DNA of 64,000 nucleotides from Eutreptiella sp. 'Long Island Sound 2002' (GCA_964036045.1 OZ038382.1:117295429-117359428), one strand, 5' to 3'; numbered from the stretch's first letter, positions 1-11,554 are shown. Notes: a model not told the origin generated them from the sequence alone. Program-made: numbers and translations.

Positions 1-1675
1 TGAGAACAGCCCATCACTCCCCCGTACTCCCCACCTCACCAAAAACACGTGGGGCCTTCTGCAGTGCCCCTTGAGTACATCAAGTGTTCCGGTATCAGGC
101 CCCAGACCCCCCCCCCCAGTCAAGCAGCCCAGCGAAGAAACGACGCCGCGCACCCACTACTGTTCCCTAGCCCAAAGTGCCTCAACGCACATCTCCTCGG
201 CACAGATGGGAGCGTGATGCCCCTAAACAAACACTGCAAGCCCCCCCCCCCCCAATGCCCCAACCAAAGCGCCCCTGCCCCCCACAAGGCCCACAGATCA
301 CCCACTTCTTTGCTAACCCATCCAGGTAGACCCAGACTGTGTCTAGGGGGGGTTCCCTGAGGAGCTAGGCGGCGTGTAAACAATGCCAGCTCGTCAAGTG
401 GTGTTGTTGTAAGAGATGTGGACGGGCTGGCAGTGTGTACGTCATGGCCCCCGGGGAGGCCGTGAGGTGCGTGCCATCATGGGGGAGGGCAGGGCTTCTC
501 GGGTGTTGGCTCGAAACAACGAGCTCCTCTGTGTGTGCTATAGTGGGTGATGGCAGCAACTGTCCTCAACTCTTGTTTTTACCTTCACGGCCGCCCAATG
601 GCGCGTGACCTCACCATGGTGTGGGCGCGAAACTTGGGGGGGGGGGGGGCTGGGCTAACACGCAACTTGGGGGACGTACTAGCCGCAGCTGTAGCGGCTA
701 GGGCGTGAGGTGGCGTGCCCCACCCCTCGCCAGCCACCGCGATGGGACTGGGTGGGGTCCACCGGGGGTTCGCGGTTGCGAGGGTTTGCTTGGCCCCCCT
801 GTGGCCCAGCCCGCTCCACGGCTTGTATTTTGCTCCTCCCCTCATTCCCTTGCGGCTGCTTTGGTCCTTGTCAGGTCCAGGTGTGGGATCATGGGGTGTG
901 GGATCATGGAGGACTCCGAGGAAGCTGTACCGGCTTCTTCCAGTCGGGTGAATCCAACTAACCCAAAGCTTTCATTTGAATGACCCATGGTTCTTGTGTT
1001 TGGTCTTGGGGCGGGGGGGAGCACAAATTTCAAATGATAGAAAAGAAGGTTGTCATATTCTGTGGTTTTGCTGATGCGTAAGGGGCTGTTGTTATGTGCA
1101 TGGAAGATTGTACACCGAATGGTGCCGATATGTTTGCTTGCACGAAACTTCTTGTAGCAACAAAGTGCTGTCTTGCTTGTCTTGCTGCATGTTCCCAGAG
1201 TTCAAGGAGGGCAACAATATGTGGACAAAATGGTATGGCATGTTGTTGTGGCGGCTTTCCGTAGGTCTATGGATTGATTCATGACAGCTGCAATCGTGTG
1301 TGAGGATAGGTATCCAACTTGACTGCTTTGCTTCTGCGACGCCTTGGGAACATGATACCTCGAGCCCAACCATAGCCCCTTGGGGCCTTGTTCGCCGACA
1401 GGCCACAAGCTCAGCCAACCTGGAAAAGCATGTGACAAGATCCTCATCAATGTATAACCCCCCCCCCCCCCCCGGACAAGAGCATGCGTGTGTTCTTATT
1501 TTTGCGTGTTCTTATTTTTTGTGTGCTCTTACTTGGACGACCCCCACGTGCAGTGTTCCCAGCCCTCTCCATTTTCAGAATTATGGCACAGTCAAATGTT
1601 CTACCCTTCTTTTTGGTTTGATGATGTTGTGGCTCGCAGAGATGAGGATGAGGCAATTGTGGATGATTGCTATGA
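1..1675. other. Low-complexity DNA, no supported gene
   Basis: No reading frame here looks like a protein: the frames are short, Pro-, Gly- or Cys-rich and overlap on both strands. Pure C or G runs occur near 106-118, 240-254, 637-649 and 1458-1473. The words TGTTCTTATTTT (near 1492 and 1508) recur near 2038 and 2080, with an inverted form between the last two, so a small dispersed repeat is present. Confidence 0.5.
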
Positions 1676-1903
1676 GGCATTGACCATGATGACATTGATG
1701 GACACAGCCCATCAGAATTCTATGATGATCAACCTGGGTCTGAAGTTGCTGATGATGGGGAGGATGAAGCAGTGGAGGTTCCTGAGTATGGACCTCCTGA
1801 TGATGTCCCTCTTGATGATCCGGCTGCTAAGGCGAAGGCGTTGCCGGATGAGGAACTGAAACGGATGTTCAACAGAGGAAAAAGAGCACGTAATCCTAGC
1901 TAG
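1676..1903 (+). pseudogene. Acidic C-terminal coding fragment
   Basis: This frame, open from a TGA at 1673 to a TAG at 1901, encodes about 75 residues rich in Asp, Glu and Pro with regular DD pairs and a basic end (KRMFNRGKRARNPS). The preceding stretch (about 1620-1675) is also acidic, but in another frame (DEDEAIVDDCYEA), which suggests one frameshift inside an acidic tail. I recognise no family. It could be the 3' end of a transposon gene. Composition is the only support, so confidence is low. Confidence 0.25.
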
Positions 1904-2030
1904 GGGCTGGTAGGTGCAGAAATTGGGACCCTGGGACCTCTGGCAAGCATCATACTAGAAATAAAAAATTCCTGGTATGCCAGCAGGGGCTGGTAGGTGC
2001 AGAAATTGGGACCCTAGGACCCTGGGGCCG
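1902..2030 (+). repeat. 82-bp repeat, two units
   Basis: The sequence AGGGGCTGGTAGGTGCAGAA occurs at 1902 and again at 1984, each followed by ATTGGGACCCT; the period is 82 bp. The same repeat, reverse-complemented and diverged, is present as about three units near 24125-24325. Confidence 0.75.
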
Positions 2031-2392
2031 GCTGCGTGTTCTTATTTTGGAGAAACTAATAAGAACATGCATCTGTGTTCTTATTTTGACTGTGTGCGGG
2101 GGGGGGGGGGAAGCCCATTGAAGGGCTTTCTGACACAAACTTCATCCTCTTCACAACACCTTTGAATCAAGCAAGCGCTTCAGGCAATCTTCCTCACCAT
2201 TGTACGCTCCCTGTTTTCCTGTATTCCTGTACCGTCCGGTGCGCTTCTGTTGAGCTAGCACCGCCAAAACCATGATGTATGGTGGAAGAGCAGTATGGCA
2301 GTACACTAGTATGGTATGGCAGTACGACAGCATAACACAGCAGCATGACTGTAAGACGGTGTGGCAGCCACCTACCCACCCTCCCACCCACG

Positions 2393-2986
2393 TCAGGAAA
2401 GAGAGTAATTCACCTCAAGAGCCGGAAATTTGGGGCCCACTTTAAGCAAACAAACTGGCCTCTGATCCACCCACCACTCGCCCATCAGTTTTTGGAGCCG
2501 ACCCAGCTTAAGCAATCCCCTGGCCACATTCTGCAGGTGGATCCTCAATTTTTTCCCGTCTGAACCTGCGTGCTGGCTGCTCTCTTGCTCTGCGGTCTGA
2601 AGACTGGCCTGTGCCAGTGCACCTCCCAAACGCCAGGTCCCGAATACCAATCTACGCACATACTCGAAACTACGGAGCATGGATCGCGTGGAGAGCACAT
2701 GTTCATGTTTCGAAATGGTCAGGGACAACAGCTTTGGCAAGACATTGCCGTATCTTGCCTGATCAGCACGGGCTTGGAGGACTATGTACTTGACCGGTAG
2801 CATGTCCACGAACTTGACACCATACCCTATTACACAAAGAGCCCGTGGCAGGGGGGCTGGTGGTGGTGGTGGGGTGGTCAGCTCAACAAGGGGGCACTGG
2901 TGCACCTTGTCCCCAACGAGACCATGGGGCTCTCGCTCTCTTACTACCTCCCCCTGAGAAAACAGGCATTGAGGCATACCAATCAA
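2393..2986 (-). CDS. Hypothetical protein, 197 residues
   Basis: This is the longest open frame in the first 6 kb. The C-terminal half has balanced composition, with basic and hydrophobic stretches such as YVRRLVFGTWRLGG and QNVARGLLKLGRLQKLMGEWW. The N-terminal half contains a proline run made by a G/C homopolymer. No motif is recognised and no neighbour helps. It may be one exon or a relic of a transposon protein. The reverse strand at this locus gives only short frames. Confidence 0.3.
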   Translation of the reverse strand: MIGMPQCLFSQGEVVREREPHGLVGDKVHQCPLVELTTPPPPPAPLPRALCVIGYGVKFVDMLPVKYIVLQARADQARYGNVLPKLLSLTISKHEHVLSTRSMLRSFEYVRRLVFGTWRLGGALAQASLQTAEQESSQHAGSDGKKLRIHLQNVARGLLKLGRLQKLMGEWWVDQRPVCLLKVGPKFPALEVNYSLS

Positions 2987-2989
2987 GCA

Positions 2990-3735
2990 TCAGCAGCAGC
3001 CTGTGCCACAGTTATCCCCCTGTCTTGCCCCCCCCCCCCCCCCAGGAACAACAGTTCCCACCCAGCCGGCGGGGGATAGTCCCCCAGCCAGGGGGGGATC
3101 GTCATCAAGTAACAGTTACCCCTTCCCCCCAGGGGGGGAGGGGGATGGACACCACCACAAACCAAACACTATCGGCCCATACTGTGCAGAATTCATGGCC
3201 GGTCATTTGTTTGCTGTTGGTTGCCAAAGGCTCGTGGATACACACTGACATGCATTGATGCTGATGGTGTGAGGCACTTGATCCAAATAAGAAGAATTCT
3301 CAATGCACTGCATCCATTCATCAGTTTTCTGGCTGCCCCTACTGCTGAACAGGGACAGTGTAAAACTGCCTCCTACTGTCCCATTGAGTCTTGAACTGCT
3401 GCACATGTTCCCCTAACCCTATCAAGCAATTGCGAAAATGGTCCACGCAACAAGTACAAAGGACCTAAACTAAAAAGGTACGAACAGGTACTAACAAACT
3501 TTTTTTTTTGTTCTCAGGCTTACCTGTGCCTCGCAAGTGCTCAGACAGTGTGCCGAACCTTAGTGACTGGTAAAGTATGACAATTATTTGCGAATAATTT
3601 TGATTAAAATTGACGGAGTGCTTGGATCATTCACCTGCCACCCCTGAGCAAATTGCAGAAAATTGTAGGAAAATGTCTGTGGGAAAATGTGTAGCAAAAG
3701 TGCTGTAAAATTGCAGTCCTAGTCAGAGGCATGCA
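2990..3735. other. No gene seen
   Basis: C-run near 3028-3042, G-runs near 3062 and 3130, then AT-rich unique sequence with no convincing frame. A T-run lies near 3501. Confidence 0.4.
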
Positions 3736-4290
3736 GGCACTACCCATAATTTGCTCAAAGCTGGGTGAAGAATCCCCTGTTTTCCTTTTGGGATACATTT
3801 TCTCCTCCGCGTCAGGGAGCAGCAGAAGCAGTGCGCAACACTCTTCAGCCATCCCTAAGCCAACCCTAAGCAGCAGCAGCAACAGCAGGAGCACCCCAGC
3901 CCCCTCAGGAACAACACTCCCTGTAACCCAAAACCACACCCTGAGGCAGCCTGCTGCCAGTCACCATAGCGTTCATGTGAGAGAGTTTGGGCAAAATTTA
4001 CCTTAGCCGCACCGAGATGGATGAGTTTTACTTTAATAGATCACATGCAAATTTGCCACAATATTCAGGTACCCATGTCTACACCATTTTGTGTCGCACA
4101 CTGACAGGGGGGACCTGTAAAATGCGCAATTTGCTCAAAACTGGGTCAGAGAAGCCCTATTCTTCTTTGTGGGGTGCATGTTCTACTGAGCAATAGCTTT
4201 CATGTCGGTGAATTTGGGCAAAAGATACCTGAACCGCACCAAGACAGGTGAATTTTTCTTGAACACATCACGTGCAAATCAAATCAAGAT
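3736..4290 (+). repeat. Diverged direct repeats
   Basis: Two related blocks contain AATTTGCTCAAA followed by CTGGGT (near 3749 and 4130), and two related blocks contain the TTTGGGCAAAA plus CCGCACCAAGA/CGAGA theme (near 3988 and 4213). They look like a tandem duplication of roughly 230-380 bp with internal deletion. No coding capacity is supported. Confidence 0.5.
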
Positions 4291-4585
4291 GTGGTGTGTG
4301 TGTGTGTGTGTGTGTCGGAAGCGAGGGGGAGACACCATATTACAGAGGAAGGCCTGCACGGGTCTGCGGGTTAGCTGGCATGCTCCAATGCCTTCTCTGC
4401 CACATCAAGCGGCTGGACTGGTGCCCCTCTGCAGCCATCCCCTCGCCCAGGCCAGAGCCTCTGTGAGGGAGATGATTATGATTCCGTGTGTGTGTGTGTG
4501 TGTGTCGGAAAGCATATTTCAAAAGAATTCAGGATGCATCTGCAAGGAGCAGGCTGCCAGGGAGGGCCAGATAGGTTTGTAGGTG

Positions 4586-4625
<40 letters not shown>

Positions 4626-4665
4626 AGCATGCGTGCGTGCGTGCGTGTGTGTATTTGCGCATGTG
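4291..4665 (+). repeat. Three GT microsatellites
   Basis: (GT)n tracts lie at about 4294-4315, 4486-4504 and 4589-4620; the last runs into GC/GT/GCGT variants to about 4650. The first two both end in GTGTCGGAA, so the tract and its flank were duplicated together. Confidence 0.9.
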
Positions 4666-5290
4666 TCCTGCACCGCAGAGACAAATACAGTAATGCACAT
4701 CACACAACATGCAACACATCACACGACCCTTTACATCACAACACTGTAACACGTGATGCCACACGCATATGCACACAGACACATATCTGCAACTGTTCCC
4801 TTTTTGGTGTGTAGTTCAAGAAATGCATGGACGTCAGATGCAATCCACACCCTTAGCCTCCCGACGGGGGACATTGCGGTGTGCGTTCACCAACAACACG
4901 TACAACACCACCAGAACACAGCGGTTCAGGCGCTGGAAGTCGAGCTTCGCAAAATCAAATTCTGTGAGCATTGCCGAGGCGTCACTGGTCATCGACTCCT
5001 CGGCATCAAACACACAAAATGATTCATCATCTGTGGCAACACAAATGCGCATGCAGCTACTTCGTGAAAGGAAAAAACAGACATGGGGGCACTTCACGGG
5101 AAGGGGAGGGGGCTTGAACCACGAATATACTGGCTGTGGCTGCTAGGGTGGCTGGCGTGGCATCAATTAACAACAAGCCAACAGCCAACTGATGGTAAAT
5201 TGATAACCAATTTCCAACCCATTGGCAGCCCGGCCTGCACCTGAGGTTTGACCCACGGCTTGGCCTGAGGCTTCACTGAAGCCGTGATCA
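4666..5290. other. No gene supported
   Basis: Overlapping frames on both strands cover 4769-5146, but none shows a recognisable domain or clear exon borders. Sequence becomes AT-rich toward 5290. Confidence 0.35.
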
Positions 5291-5294
5291 AAGG

Positions 5295-5480
5295 TGAAAA
5301 ATGTAACTCGTGTACAAAAAAATCGTCAAGGCGTGTAATTTTTTGTTCGCGGTAAATGCGTGCAATTTTTTTTTGCGGTAAGTCGTGTAAATTATAAAAA
5401 AAATTGAATTATTTTTTTCTGCGGTAAATGCGTGTAATTTTTTTTTTTTTGCGGTAAGTCGTGTAAATTATTTAAAAAAA
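5295..5480 (+). repeat. GCGGTAA / T-run minisatellite
   Basis: About three units of the pattern CGTGTAATTTTTT...GCGGTAAATGCGTG/CAATTT...GCGGTAAGTCGTGTAA. The same repeat, in larger number and in both orientations, lies at 10355-10680. Confidence 0.7.
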
Positions 5481-5869
5481 TTGAAAAATTGAAAAAAACG
5501 CAACTTTTCCGATACATGCGCACTATGTACAATTGCCGCTTCCGTACGGCACCCCATAGCGACCATAACGATGGGACGCCGAGTCCACAGAGCACCTAGT
5601 ACTCTGTGTGGCCACCAATTAGTTGGGACTCGGCCAATATACCATAGTATCACATGGTGGCAGGCCCAAGAAAAGAGTCCTGAAGTCAGGTAATCCCATA
5701 CAAGCCAGCCCCCAAATCGGCGAAGAAATCCCAACAAATTGGCGAACAAATCGGTGGACGGATTTCTCGCCAAAACAGGTTCCCAGTCACCTGGATCTCA
5801 GTCCGAGGGCCCAAACACACCTTCCTTTTGGTTGCTCAGTTGTTGGAGTCATTTGGTAACCCAAATTAT

Positions 5870-6500
5870 GTCTCAATTTGCAAAAAAAATTTTCGTCCCA
5901 GTCTGTACATGGTCGCTGAGCAGTAGTATGGCAGTGCAAGGTGGTGGTCTAGTGGTATATACCCAAGACCTACAGAAGTGCTAGTGTGGGACCGGAATTT
6001 TTTTGCACTTTTTGTCACCTGTCTTGCTGAGAAAATTGGTTTTCCATGCACAAATAAAGCCCGCTAGAACAAGATCCGTGCACACAGACTGGCCATTTGC
6101 ATCTCCTTGTGTGCTGGGTGGGTGTGCAGCTCTGATCTGCAACCAAATTTTCGGTCTGTACATGGTCCCTGTGCAGTACTATGGCAGTGCAAGTCCAGTG
6201 GTATATACCCTGCTCATGCAATTGGCAGGTGTGGGTTCAACTCCTAGACCAATTTTTTTAATTTTTTGTCACTTGTCTTGCTGAGAAAATTGGGGTTTCT
6301 ATTCACAAACAAAGCCAGCCAGAAGAAGATGAATGCACACAGACTTCCAAGTTGCATCTCACTCTGTGGTGGGTGCGTGTGCAGCTTTGATCTGTAAATA
6401 GAGCTGTCCTGCAGTGGTCAATTTGATGGAAAAATTGTTGTTGCATGCACCAACACACCCTGCCACAAGAAGACAACTGCACACAAGAATACCATTGAAA
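5870..6500 (+). repeat. Tandem repeat with tRNA-like unit
   Basis: Two full units of about 260 bp (about 5880-6140 and 6141-6400) plus a partial third (to about 6500). Each full unit contains GTCTGTACATGGTC, AGTGGTATATACCC, TTTTTGTCACxTGTCTTGCTGAGAAAATTGG and a block ending in GTGTGCAGCT(C/T)TGATCTG. The AGTGGTATATACCC element with the downstream GGTTCAACTCC in unit 2 resembles tRNA A and B boxes, so the unit may derive from a tRNA-type SINE. Confidence 0.7.
6193..6250 (+). other. tRNA-like segment (pol III A/B boxes)
   Basis: GTCCAG at the start can pair with CTAGAC at the end. AGTGGTATATACCC resembles a D-arm/A box. CCTGC and GCAGG can form an anticodon-type stem, though the loop is 11 rather than 7 nt. 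GGTTCAACTCC matches the B-box consensus GGTTCRANYCC. The oversized loop makes a functional tRNA unlikely; a tRNA-derived SINE head is the better reading. Unit 1 (near 5945) keeps the A box but has lost the B box. Confidence 0.4.
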
Positions 6501-6647
6501 CATTGCTCGCCAACCAAAGTCACAATTGGAAAGTACTGAATAGTGAGTGACAGACCGCATAATAATAAGAGTCCAGATAGGGTTCTATTGCAAAATGTCT
6601 CAGAACAACACCGCCGCACTCGAGAAGTGCCGCAGCATTGGGGACAT

Positions 6648-9009
6648 TTAGCCAGAGTCACTGCCCTGGGTCAGTGCTGGTATCTCTTCCTCGTCCTCTG
6701 TCTGCACCCGGATAGGCCATTCCCGGGCCTTCCTTTCCTGCACCTCCCAGGAGTCATGCTCCTGCCCTAGCAGGTAGCACCTCCTCTCCCCCTCTCCCCA
6801 CTCTTCCCATTCCTCCCATTCTTCTTCTTGTGATTTCTTTTCTTCTTTCTGCCTTTCAGCATGAGGTCCAGGCTCCACAGGTGGCTCAGCATCACCATAC
6901 CGGTACGGCGACTTGGTCGTTATGCATGTTGAAAAATTTAAAACTGTGCAAGGCAGAGACACGACCACGCACTTCCCCGATCCCCTACCCCTTGCCCCTT
7001 CTTCTCTACTCCCGAGCAAATTGAGGGATTCGCCTAGTGACATCGCCGTTGATCATGCAAAGAAGGTACCCAATCTGGGTGTCTAGTTCCATGTACCGAC
7101 GATCTCGGGTCACCAAACCCTTCACAAGTTGGAAAGTCCCCTCGGCTACATTGCTAGTCACTGGGAAGGTAAGAGCATTCGTTGCGTGTTGTGCCAAACC
7201 CCGCAAACCCTTGATCTCAACCGCATTCCCCCACCACTTCAACAGCTGGACCCCTCCTGCACAGGAACCTCTTGCTTCCAGTCCAACGCCCACTCCCCTG
7301 ACTACCGCACTTCCGGACGGATTGTGTCATCCGGGAACAAGAGGGTGTAGTGGCTAATATCACGAGGCATTGAGTCACGTTGACGGGGGTCAAAAACTCG
7401 CACCTGATCAAAAAGGGCTAGTTGGTTGCCTTGTACTTTGTACCATAGCCAACACCTTGTGTCCCACCCGTTGCAATAGACTAATGCGGGACACGCGCAG
7501 CTCAGGCTGCCGCAACAGGTCAAGGAGGGCAAGTACCCCAGGAACTTGAGTTACGTCTTGGACATAGGTTTCTAGCTTTGCCTCTAGTTCAAGCACTTGC
7601 GCGTGCAGCCGATGGGCAATGGGACGCCTCTCACCATTTCTGCCACCTTTGGGCACAACATCAACCTGAATTCCTTCTGAATGAATGAACTTGTCAATGG
7701 GATCCCCCGTACCCGCGTAGAAGGTGAGAGACAAATGCAAGAAGCATGCGCTTCTTTTCTAATGCGTCCAGAGCGTTTTGAAGCACAGTGGGGAGTCGCA
7801 CAACCTCGCCATTCTTATCTGTTTCGTTTACCCTTTTCTTTTTGTGATCCTCGGCCTCCTGCTTTAGCCACTGATACTCACCACGTAGATACCGGCGTCA
7901 CACAGTTTCCATGGATGAAGACCAGCGTGTGTCCGTGTAGTCCGGGGGATTTCCACCAATGAAATCAATATACCTCTGCCTATGTTGCGCTTGCTGAGCA
8001 CGCCATGGCAAGGAACGCATCCACCGCATGCAATTACGCATGTCCGCCAATTCCTTGTGTTCCTGCATGGCCGTACCAAAAAACCTATTGGCACAATGAG
8101 CCCACCACGTGCGCAACTGTGCGTTGCCAAAAAAAGCCGCCAAATGGTCCTTAAATGTCTTCGCACAATACCCAGCATTGTCAACCACAACCACTCCTGC
8201 ACGGTCCTGCGGCAAGCCTAGTTGGTCCCATGCGTCCATGACAGCCCTAGCAACCGTCAAGCTGTTGATTGCCTCCTTGCAATCAATGAATGCAGTCGTC
8301 ATGTAGCAAACACGCTCACGGGTGTGCACAATACCGGATGACGATTGCAGCAATCGGTGGTCTCGTCGAAAACAACTCCGAGGCAACCACCTCGCATCAC
8401 ATTGTCATTCAAAAGACGCAAAGCTGCAACCCGTTGTTTGCGAATGATGGTTGGGCGGTAATAGTCTTCAGCCTGATTGCTTCCACAAACGTGACCTCCC
8501 ACTGGGGTATTCGTCCTGAAAATTGGACGAATGTCGTCAACAACCGTCAAGGGTCGCCCACCTTCCATGAGGCAAAACACCAAATCTTCCGGGAGGTCTC
8601 GTGGATCCTTCAGGTCCAAAATGGTTTGCCATGATGGCTTTGATGCCAAATCCGCAGGAAGGGAAATTGGCTCCTCCTCACGGAAAGCCCTGCGTTTACC
8701 CCGTTGCAACTCCACAACCTCCTCCTTATATTTCTAGTCTCTATCTTTATCCCATTTTGGTGTCACATACTGGTGTTTCCTCTTTTTATCTGTACGTTCC
8801 TTGGCCTCTTTTTCCTTTACCTTGCGCCTTTCCTCTCGTTGCTCATATCCCGCAGCAAGCACAAACTTTGCACCAGCATGAATATGGTTCGTGCACACAG
8901 CATCATGAATGCCTGAGGAAACATGCTTCATGAGTAAGTCCTCCCATGTCTCATCCATCTTTTTTCCACATGGCTTGTAGTACAGCACACCGTTCAGCCC
9001 TCTGTGCAA
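6648..9009 (-). CDS. hAT-like transposase gene, interrupted
   Basis: Minus-strand segments in order give the architecture of a hAT-superfamily transposase. 9009-8734 has a BED-like Cys/His region (WEDLLMKHVSSGIHDAVCTNH). 8715-8299 has GGCLGVVFDETTDCCNRH, resembling the first acidic motif. 8386-7898 has GVVVVDNAGYCAKTF then WWAHCANRFFGTAM, matching the hAT/DUF659 block in which a conserved Asp-Asn pair precedes a C-x-H motif. 7740-7408 and 7411-7217 are linker. 7293-7006 has FPVTSNVAEGTFQLVKGLV and an Asn-Gly end, like the hAT C-terminal dimerisation region. 7043-6648 is an acidic tail (EEEWEEWEEW). Segments change frame, so introns or frameshifts separate them. The family call is firm; whether the copy is active is not. 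Confidence 0.6.
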
Positions 9010-9399
9010 TTGTAACTTTTCTCAGCACACGGGGTTGTTTGGCCTTCTTCAACGTGTCCGGATGCGAAGGTTCTGCGGGTTGTGAAGGTTCTGTTTAGAT
9101 TGGCACCATGAAGTGTTTTTACTGCCCACAAAAAGACGAGTCTGTGGTCCCCTGGGATTCGTTGTCCCCTGATGATCAAACTTTTTCTGCAGGACAAGTA
9201 CCTTGATGCGAGGAAGGGGGCAGTTTGCGACTTGTGTGTTTGCTTTGCACACCCCAGTTCGTTCTTCACAACCAATATAGAACGAAAAAGTATTATCCAG
9301 TGTCTCAAAATAAATGATGCACATCTTAGAGTGACAGCTCCCAATCAAGTGTCCTGGAATCCCAGAAACCCCAACAAGTCGGCAAAATGAATCGGCCAA

Positions 9400-9500
9400 A
9401 TCAAAGAAACCCCACAAATGAGCAGAACAAATCGCTGGAATTCAGACTCCCAACAAATCGGCAGAACAAATTGGCGAAATCGGCCGAATTCGGCCGCTGA
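9400..9500 (+). repeat. AAATCGGC-rich dispersed repeat
   Basis: Repeated words CCCAACAAATCGGC and AAATTGGCGAA also occur near 5700-5770 (AAATCGGCGAAGAAATCCCAAC), marking another dispersed family next to the 9518 repeat. Confidence 0.4.
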
Positions 9501-9517
9501 TTTGGGGGCTGACTTGC

Positions 9518-9726
9518 CCATACCCTATTTCGAGGTCGTTGAATCCGAATACCAGGGTGGTTTCACGCAATGTTGCGGTATTTTTGAAGAAAATCACTGT
9601 TTCACGTCGAAAAACGCACTGGGTAGGAATCTGCAAAACTTGTTGAGATATGCCCAAAATGTGACGTGGCACCCACAAATTCAGAACAAGCGACCTCAAA
9701 ATAGGGGGGTGGTATACTTTGATCTT
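9518..9726 (+). repeat. About 205-bp direct repeat, copy 1
   Basis: Begins CCATACCCTATTTCGAGGTCG and ends GGGGTGGTATACTTTGAT. It matches 11247-11449 along its full length with scattered differences. No coding frame is shared. Confidence 0.8.
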
Positions 9727-9749
9727 AATCTTACTTACTAATGATATCC

Positions 9750-10350
9750 TCCCGAGGATACCTGAAAGTACCCCTACTTTTCAGGCGTTGCACCATTTCT
9801 GTTCCTGTCGCAGTTATTGCGGTTTGAAGTAGAGGGTCCCAGTCTGTCCACATCCTCTCACACAAGCGTCCAATTATTCATGGTCCTGCACCGCCTTTTT
9901 TAAGAAACCTGTAAACACGGGAAGCAAACCTCAAAAAGACATTGCATTGGATCGGAAGTGCCTTTTTCCCAACTTGGAGCATTAAGGCTATCACGCACCA
10001 CAACATGATGCCCAATCCAATCCGCACCCGCCTCAAAGACTCCATCTCGATCATACCCCGCCTCCCTCATCGCTCGCTTTCCCCCCACTTCCCCGTGCGG
10101 AAGCAAAGTTCCAAGTGGAGCACTCCCAGTTCTTCCTTGAATTGCTCATTCCGGGTTACAAGAAGGAAAAAATAGATAAAAAATAAGACAATGACGTCAT
10201 TGATGCGCCTCCGAATTCGTGGTGGACGGGTGTCCATACGACCGTATGCTTGGCGCTGGCGTCCACATCAGATTTACTTGTCTTGGTCAACGCTTGAGTC
10301 AACACTTGGGCCAAGGTTTCAGTGACGACTTCGATCAAGGGTTCGATCAG
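9750..10350. other. No gene seen
   Basis: Unique sequence with short frames only; no recognisable motif on either strand. Confidence 0.35.
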
Positions 10351-10354
10351 TGTA

Positions 10355-10680
10355 TGTTGTAATTCGTGTAATTTTTGTTTTGCGATAAATGCATGTAACA
10401 AAAAAATCGTCACATGGTGTAATTTTTTTTTGCGGTAAGTCATGTGCATGCATTACCGCAAAAAAAAATAGAATTACACCACTTGATGGTTTTTTTGTAC
10501 ACGCGTTTACCGCAAAAAAAATTTACACAACTTCACAATTTTCTTGTACACAATTTACCGCCAAAAAAAAAAATTACACGACTTGACGATTTTTTTTTGT
10601 TCAAGACTTACCACAAAAAAATAAAATTATTCGACATGACAATTTTTTTGTACACGACTTACCGCAAAGTTTTGTTTCCG
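10355..10680. repeat. GCGGTAA minisatellite with orientation switch
   Basis: Units of about 60 bp built from TTACCGCAAAAAAA, TTACACGACTTGA and a T-run followed by GTACACG. Left of about 10445 the units read GCGGTAA, and right of it TTACCGC, with the switch point in GCGGTAAGTCATG...GCATTACCGC. The array is therefore an imperfect palindrome. Confidence 0.75.
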
Positions 10681-10699
10681 TTTTACTAAAAACAAAAAA

Positions 10700-10765
10700 T
10701 GCATGCATGTAGCCACTGGGCCCACTTGTGGTCCACTTTTGATTTTGTCCCACGCTCTGAAGCGG
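10700..10765 (-). repeat. Single inverted copy of the 16.9-kb minisatellite
   Basis: Reads GTAGCCACTGGGCCCACTTG...TTTTGTCCCACGCTCTGAAGCGGG, the diverged reverse complement of one unit of the array at 16868-17128. Confidence 0.5.
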
Positions 10766-11246
10766 GTCATTGACCGCCTGGTGATGTGTTGGAGGGCATT
10801 CTTGAGCTTCCTTGCCCTCCTGACCCCCCCCCCAGCACCCAAGTTGAAGGTGCACTTTTGGGGATCAAGGAGAGTGTTCCGGCCACCCCACCCCTCTCGA
10901 AGGCAAGTGTACCACCCCCCTATTTTGAGGTCGCCCAATCGCGTGGCGGCGTCCGAATTCACAGCGGGGGGGGGGGGGGGCGATCCTGCCAAGTTTTTCT
11001 GGGGATCCTCACAAGTTGTAGGGGGGGGGGTCCTAGGGAGGTTTTGGTGCCAAATTGGGCAAAACCACCCTGAAAATTGTGTTCTTCGACCCCCTAATGG
11101 GGGGTAATGTCACCCTTGTTCAAAATTTTACCCTAGGAATGACCCGGCCCCAGAACGGGGATGTTTTAGAAACAGGCTGCACGGGGGCGTTTTGACCCCC
11201 TTGTGGAAATAGGGTAATCTAGCCCAAAATTTTGAAGTCGGGTAAC
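10766..11246. other. Intergenic, G/C runs
   Basis: No supported gene. C-run near 10824-10834 and G-runs near 10966-10981 and 11019-11030. A short piece at 10916-10945 (CCCCCTATTTTGAGGTCGCC) is a truncated third copy of the 205-bp repeat start. Confidence 0.4.
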
Positions 11247-11449
11247 CCCATACCCTATTTTGAGGTCGCCGAGTCCGAATAGCATGGTGGTTTCACGCAA
11301 TTTTGCGGTATTTTTGAGAAAATGACCGTTTTACGTTGAAAAACACACTCAATAGGAATCTGCAAAACTTTTCAAGATATGCCCAGACTGTGACGTGGCA
11401 CCCACAAATTCGGAACAACCGACCTCAAAAGGGGTGGTATACTTTGATT
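11247..11449 (+). repeat. About 205-bp direct repeat, copy 2
   Basis: Same orientation as 9518-9726, ending GGGGTGGTATACTTTGAT. The 1.7-kb spacing and the lack of coding sequence between copies do not support an LTR pair, so a dispersed repeat is preferred. Confidence 0.8.
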
Positions 11450-11554
11450 TCAGGATGGGTCCACAATGTTGAAATTCCAATGCCAATTAAACACCAATGA
11501 CGCATCCCCCCAACCTCTCTGCACGGGATGGCCTCAACCCCCCCCCCCCCCCGG

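Noticed and set aside
4476-4814. Cys/Val and His/Thr repeat proteins over the GT microsatellites
   Set aside because: All are direct translations of (GT)n or (CA)n in different phases on both strands, with no flanking coding signal.
6193-6250. A functional tRNA gene
   Set aside because: The anticodon-type stem would carry an 11-base loop, the T stem pairs poorly, and no T-run terminator lies in a normal position beyond an acceptor stem.
9518-11449. LTR retrotransposon with 205-bp LTRs
   Set aside because: The two direct repeats are only 1.7 kb apart, enclose no gag/pol-like frame, lack TG...CA ends and a primer-binding site, and a third truncated copy exists between them.
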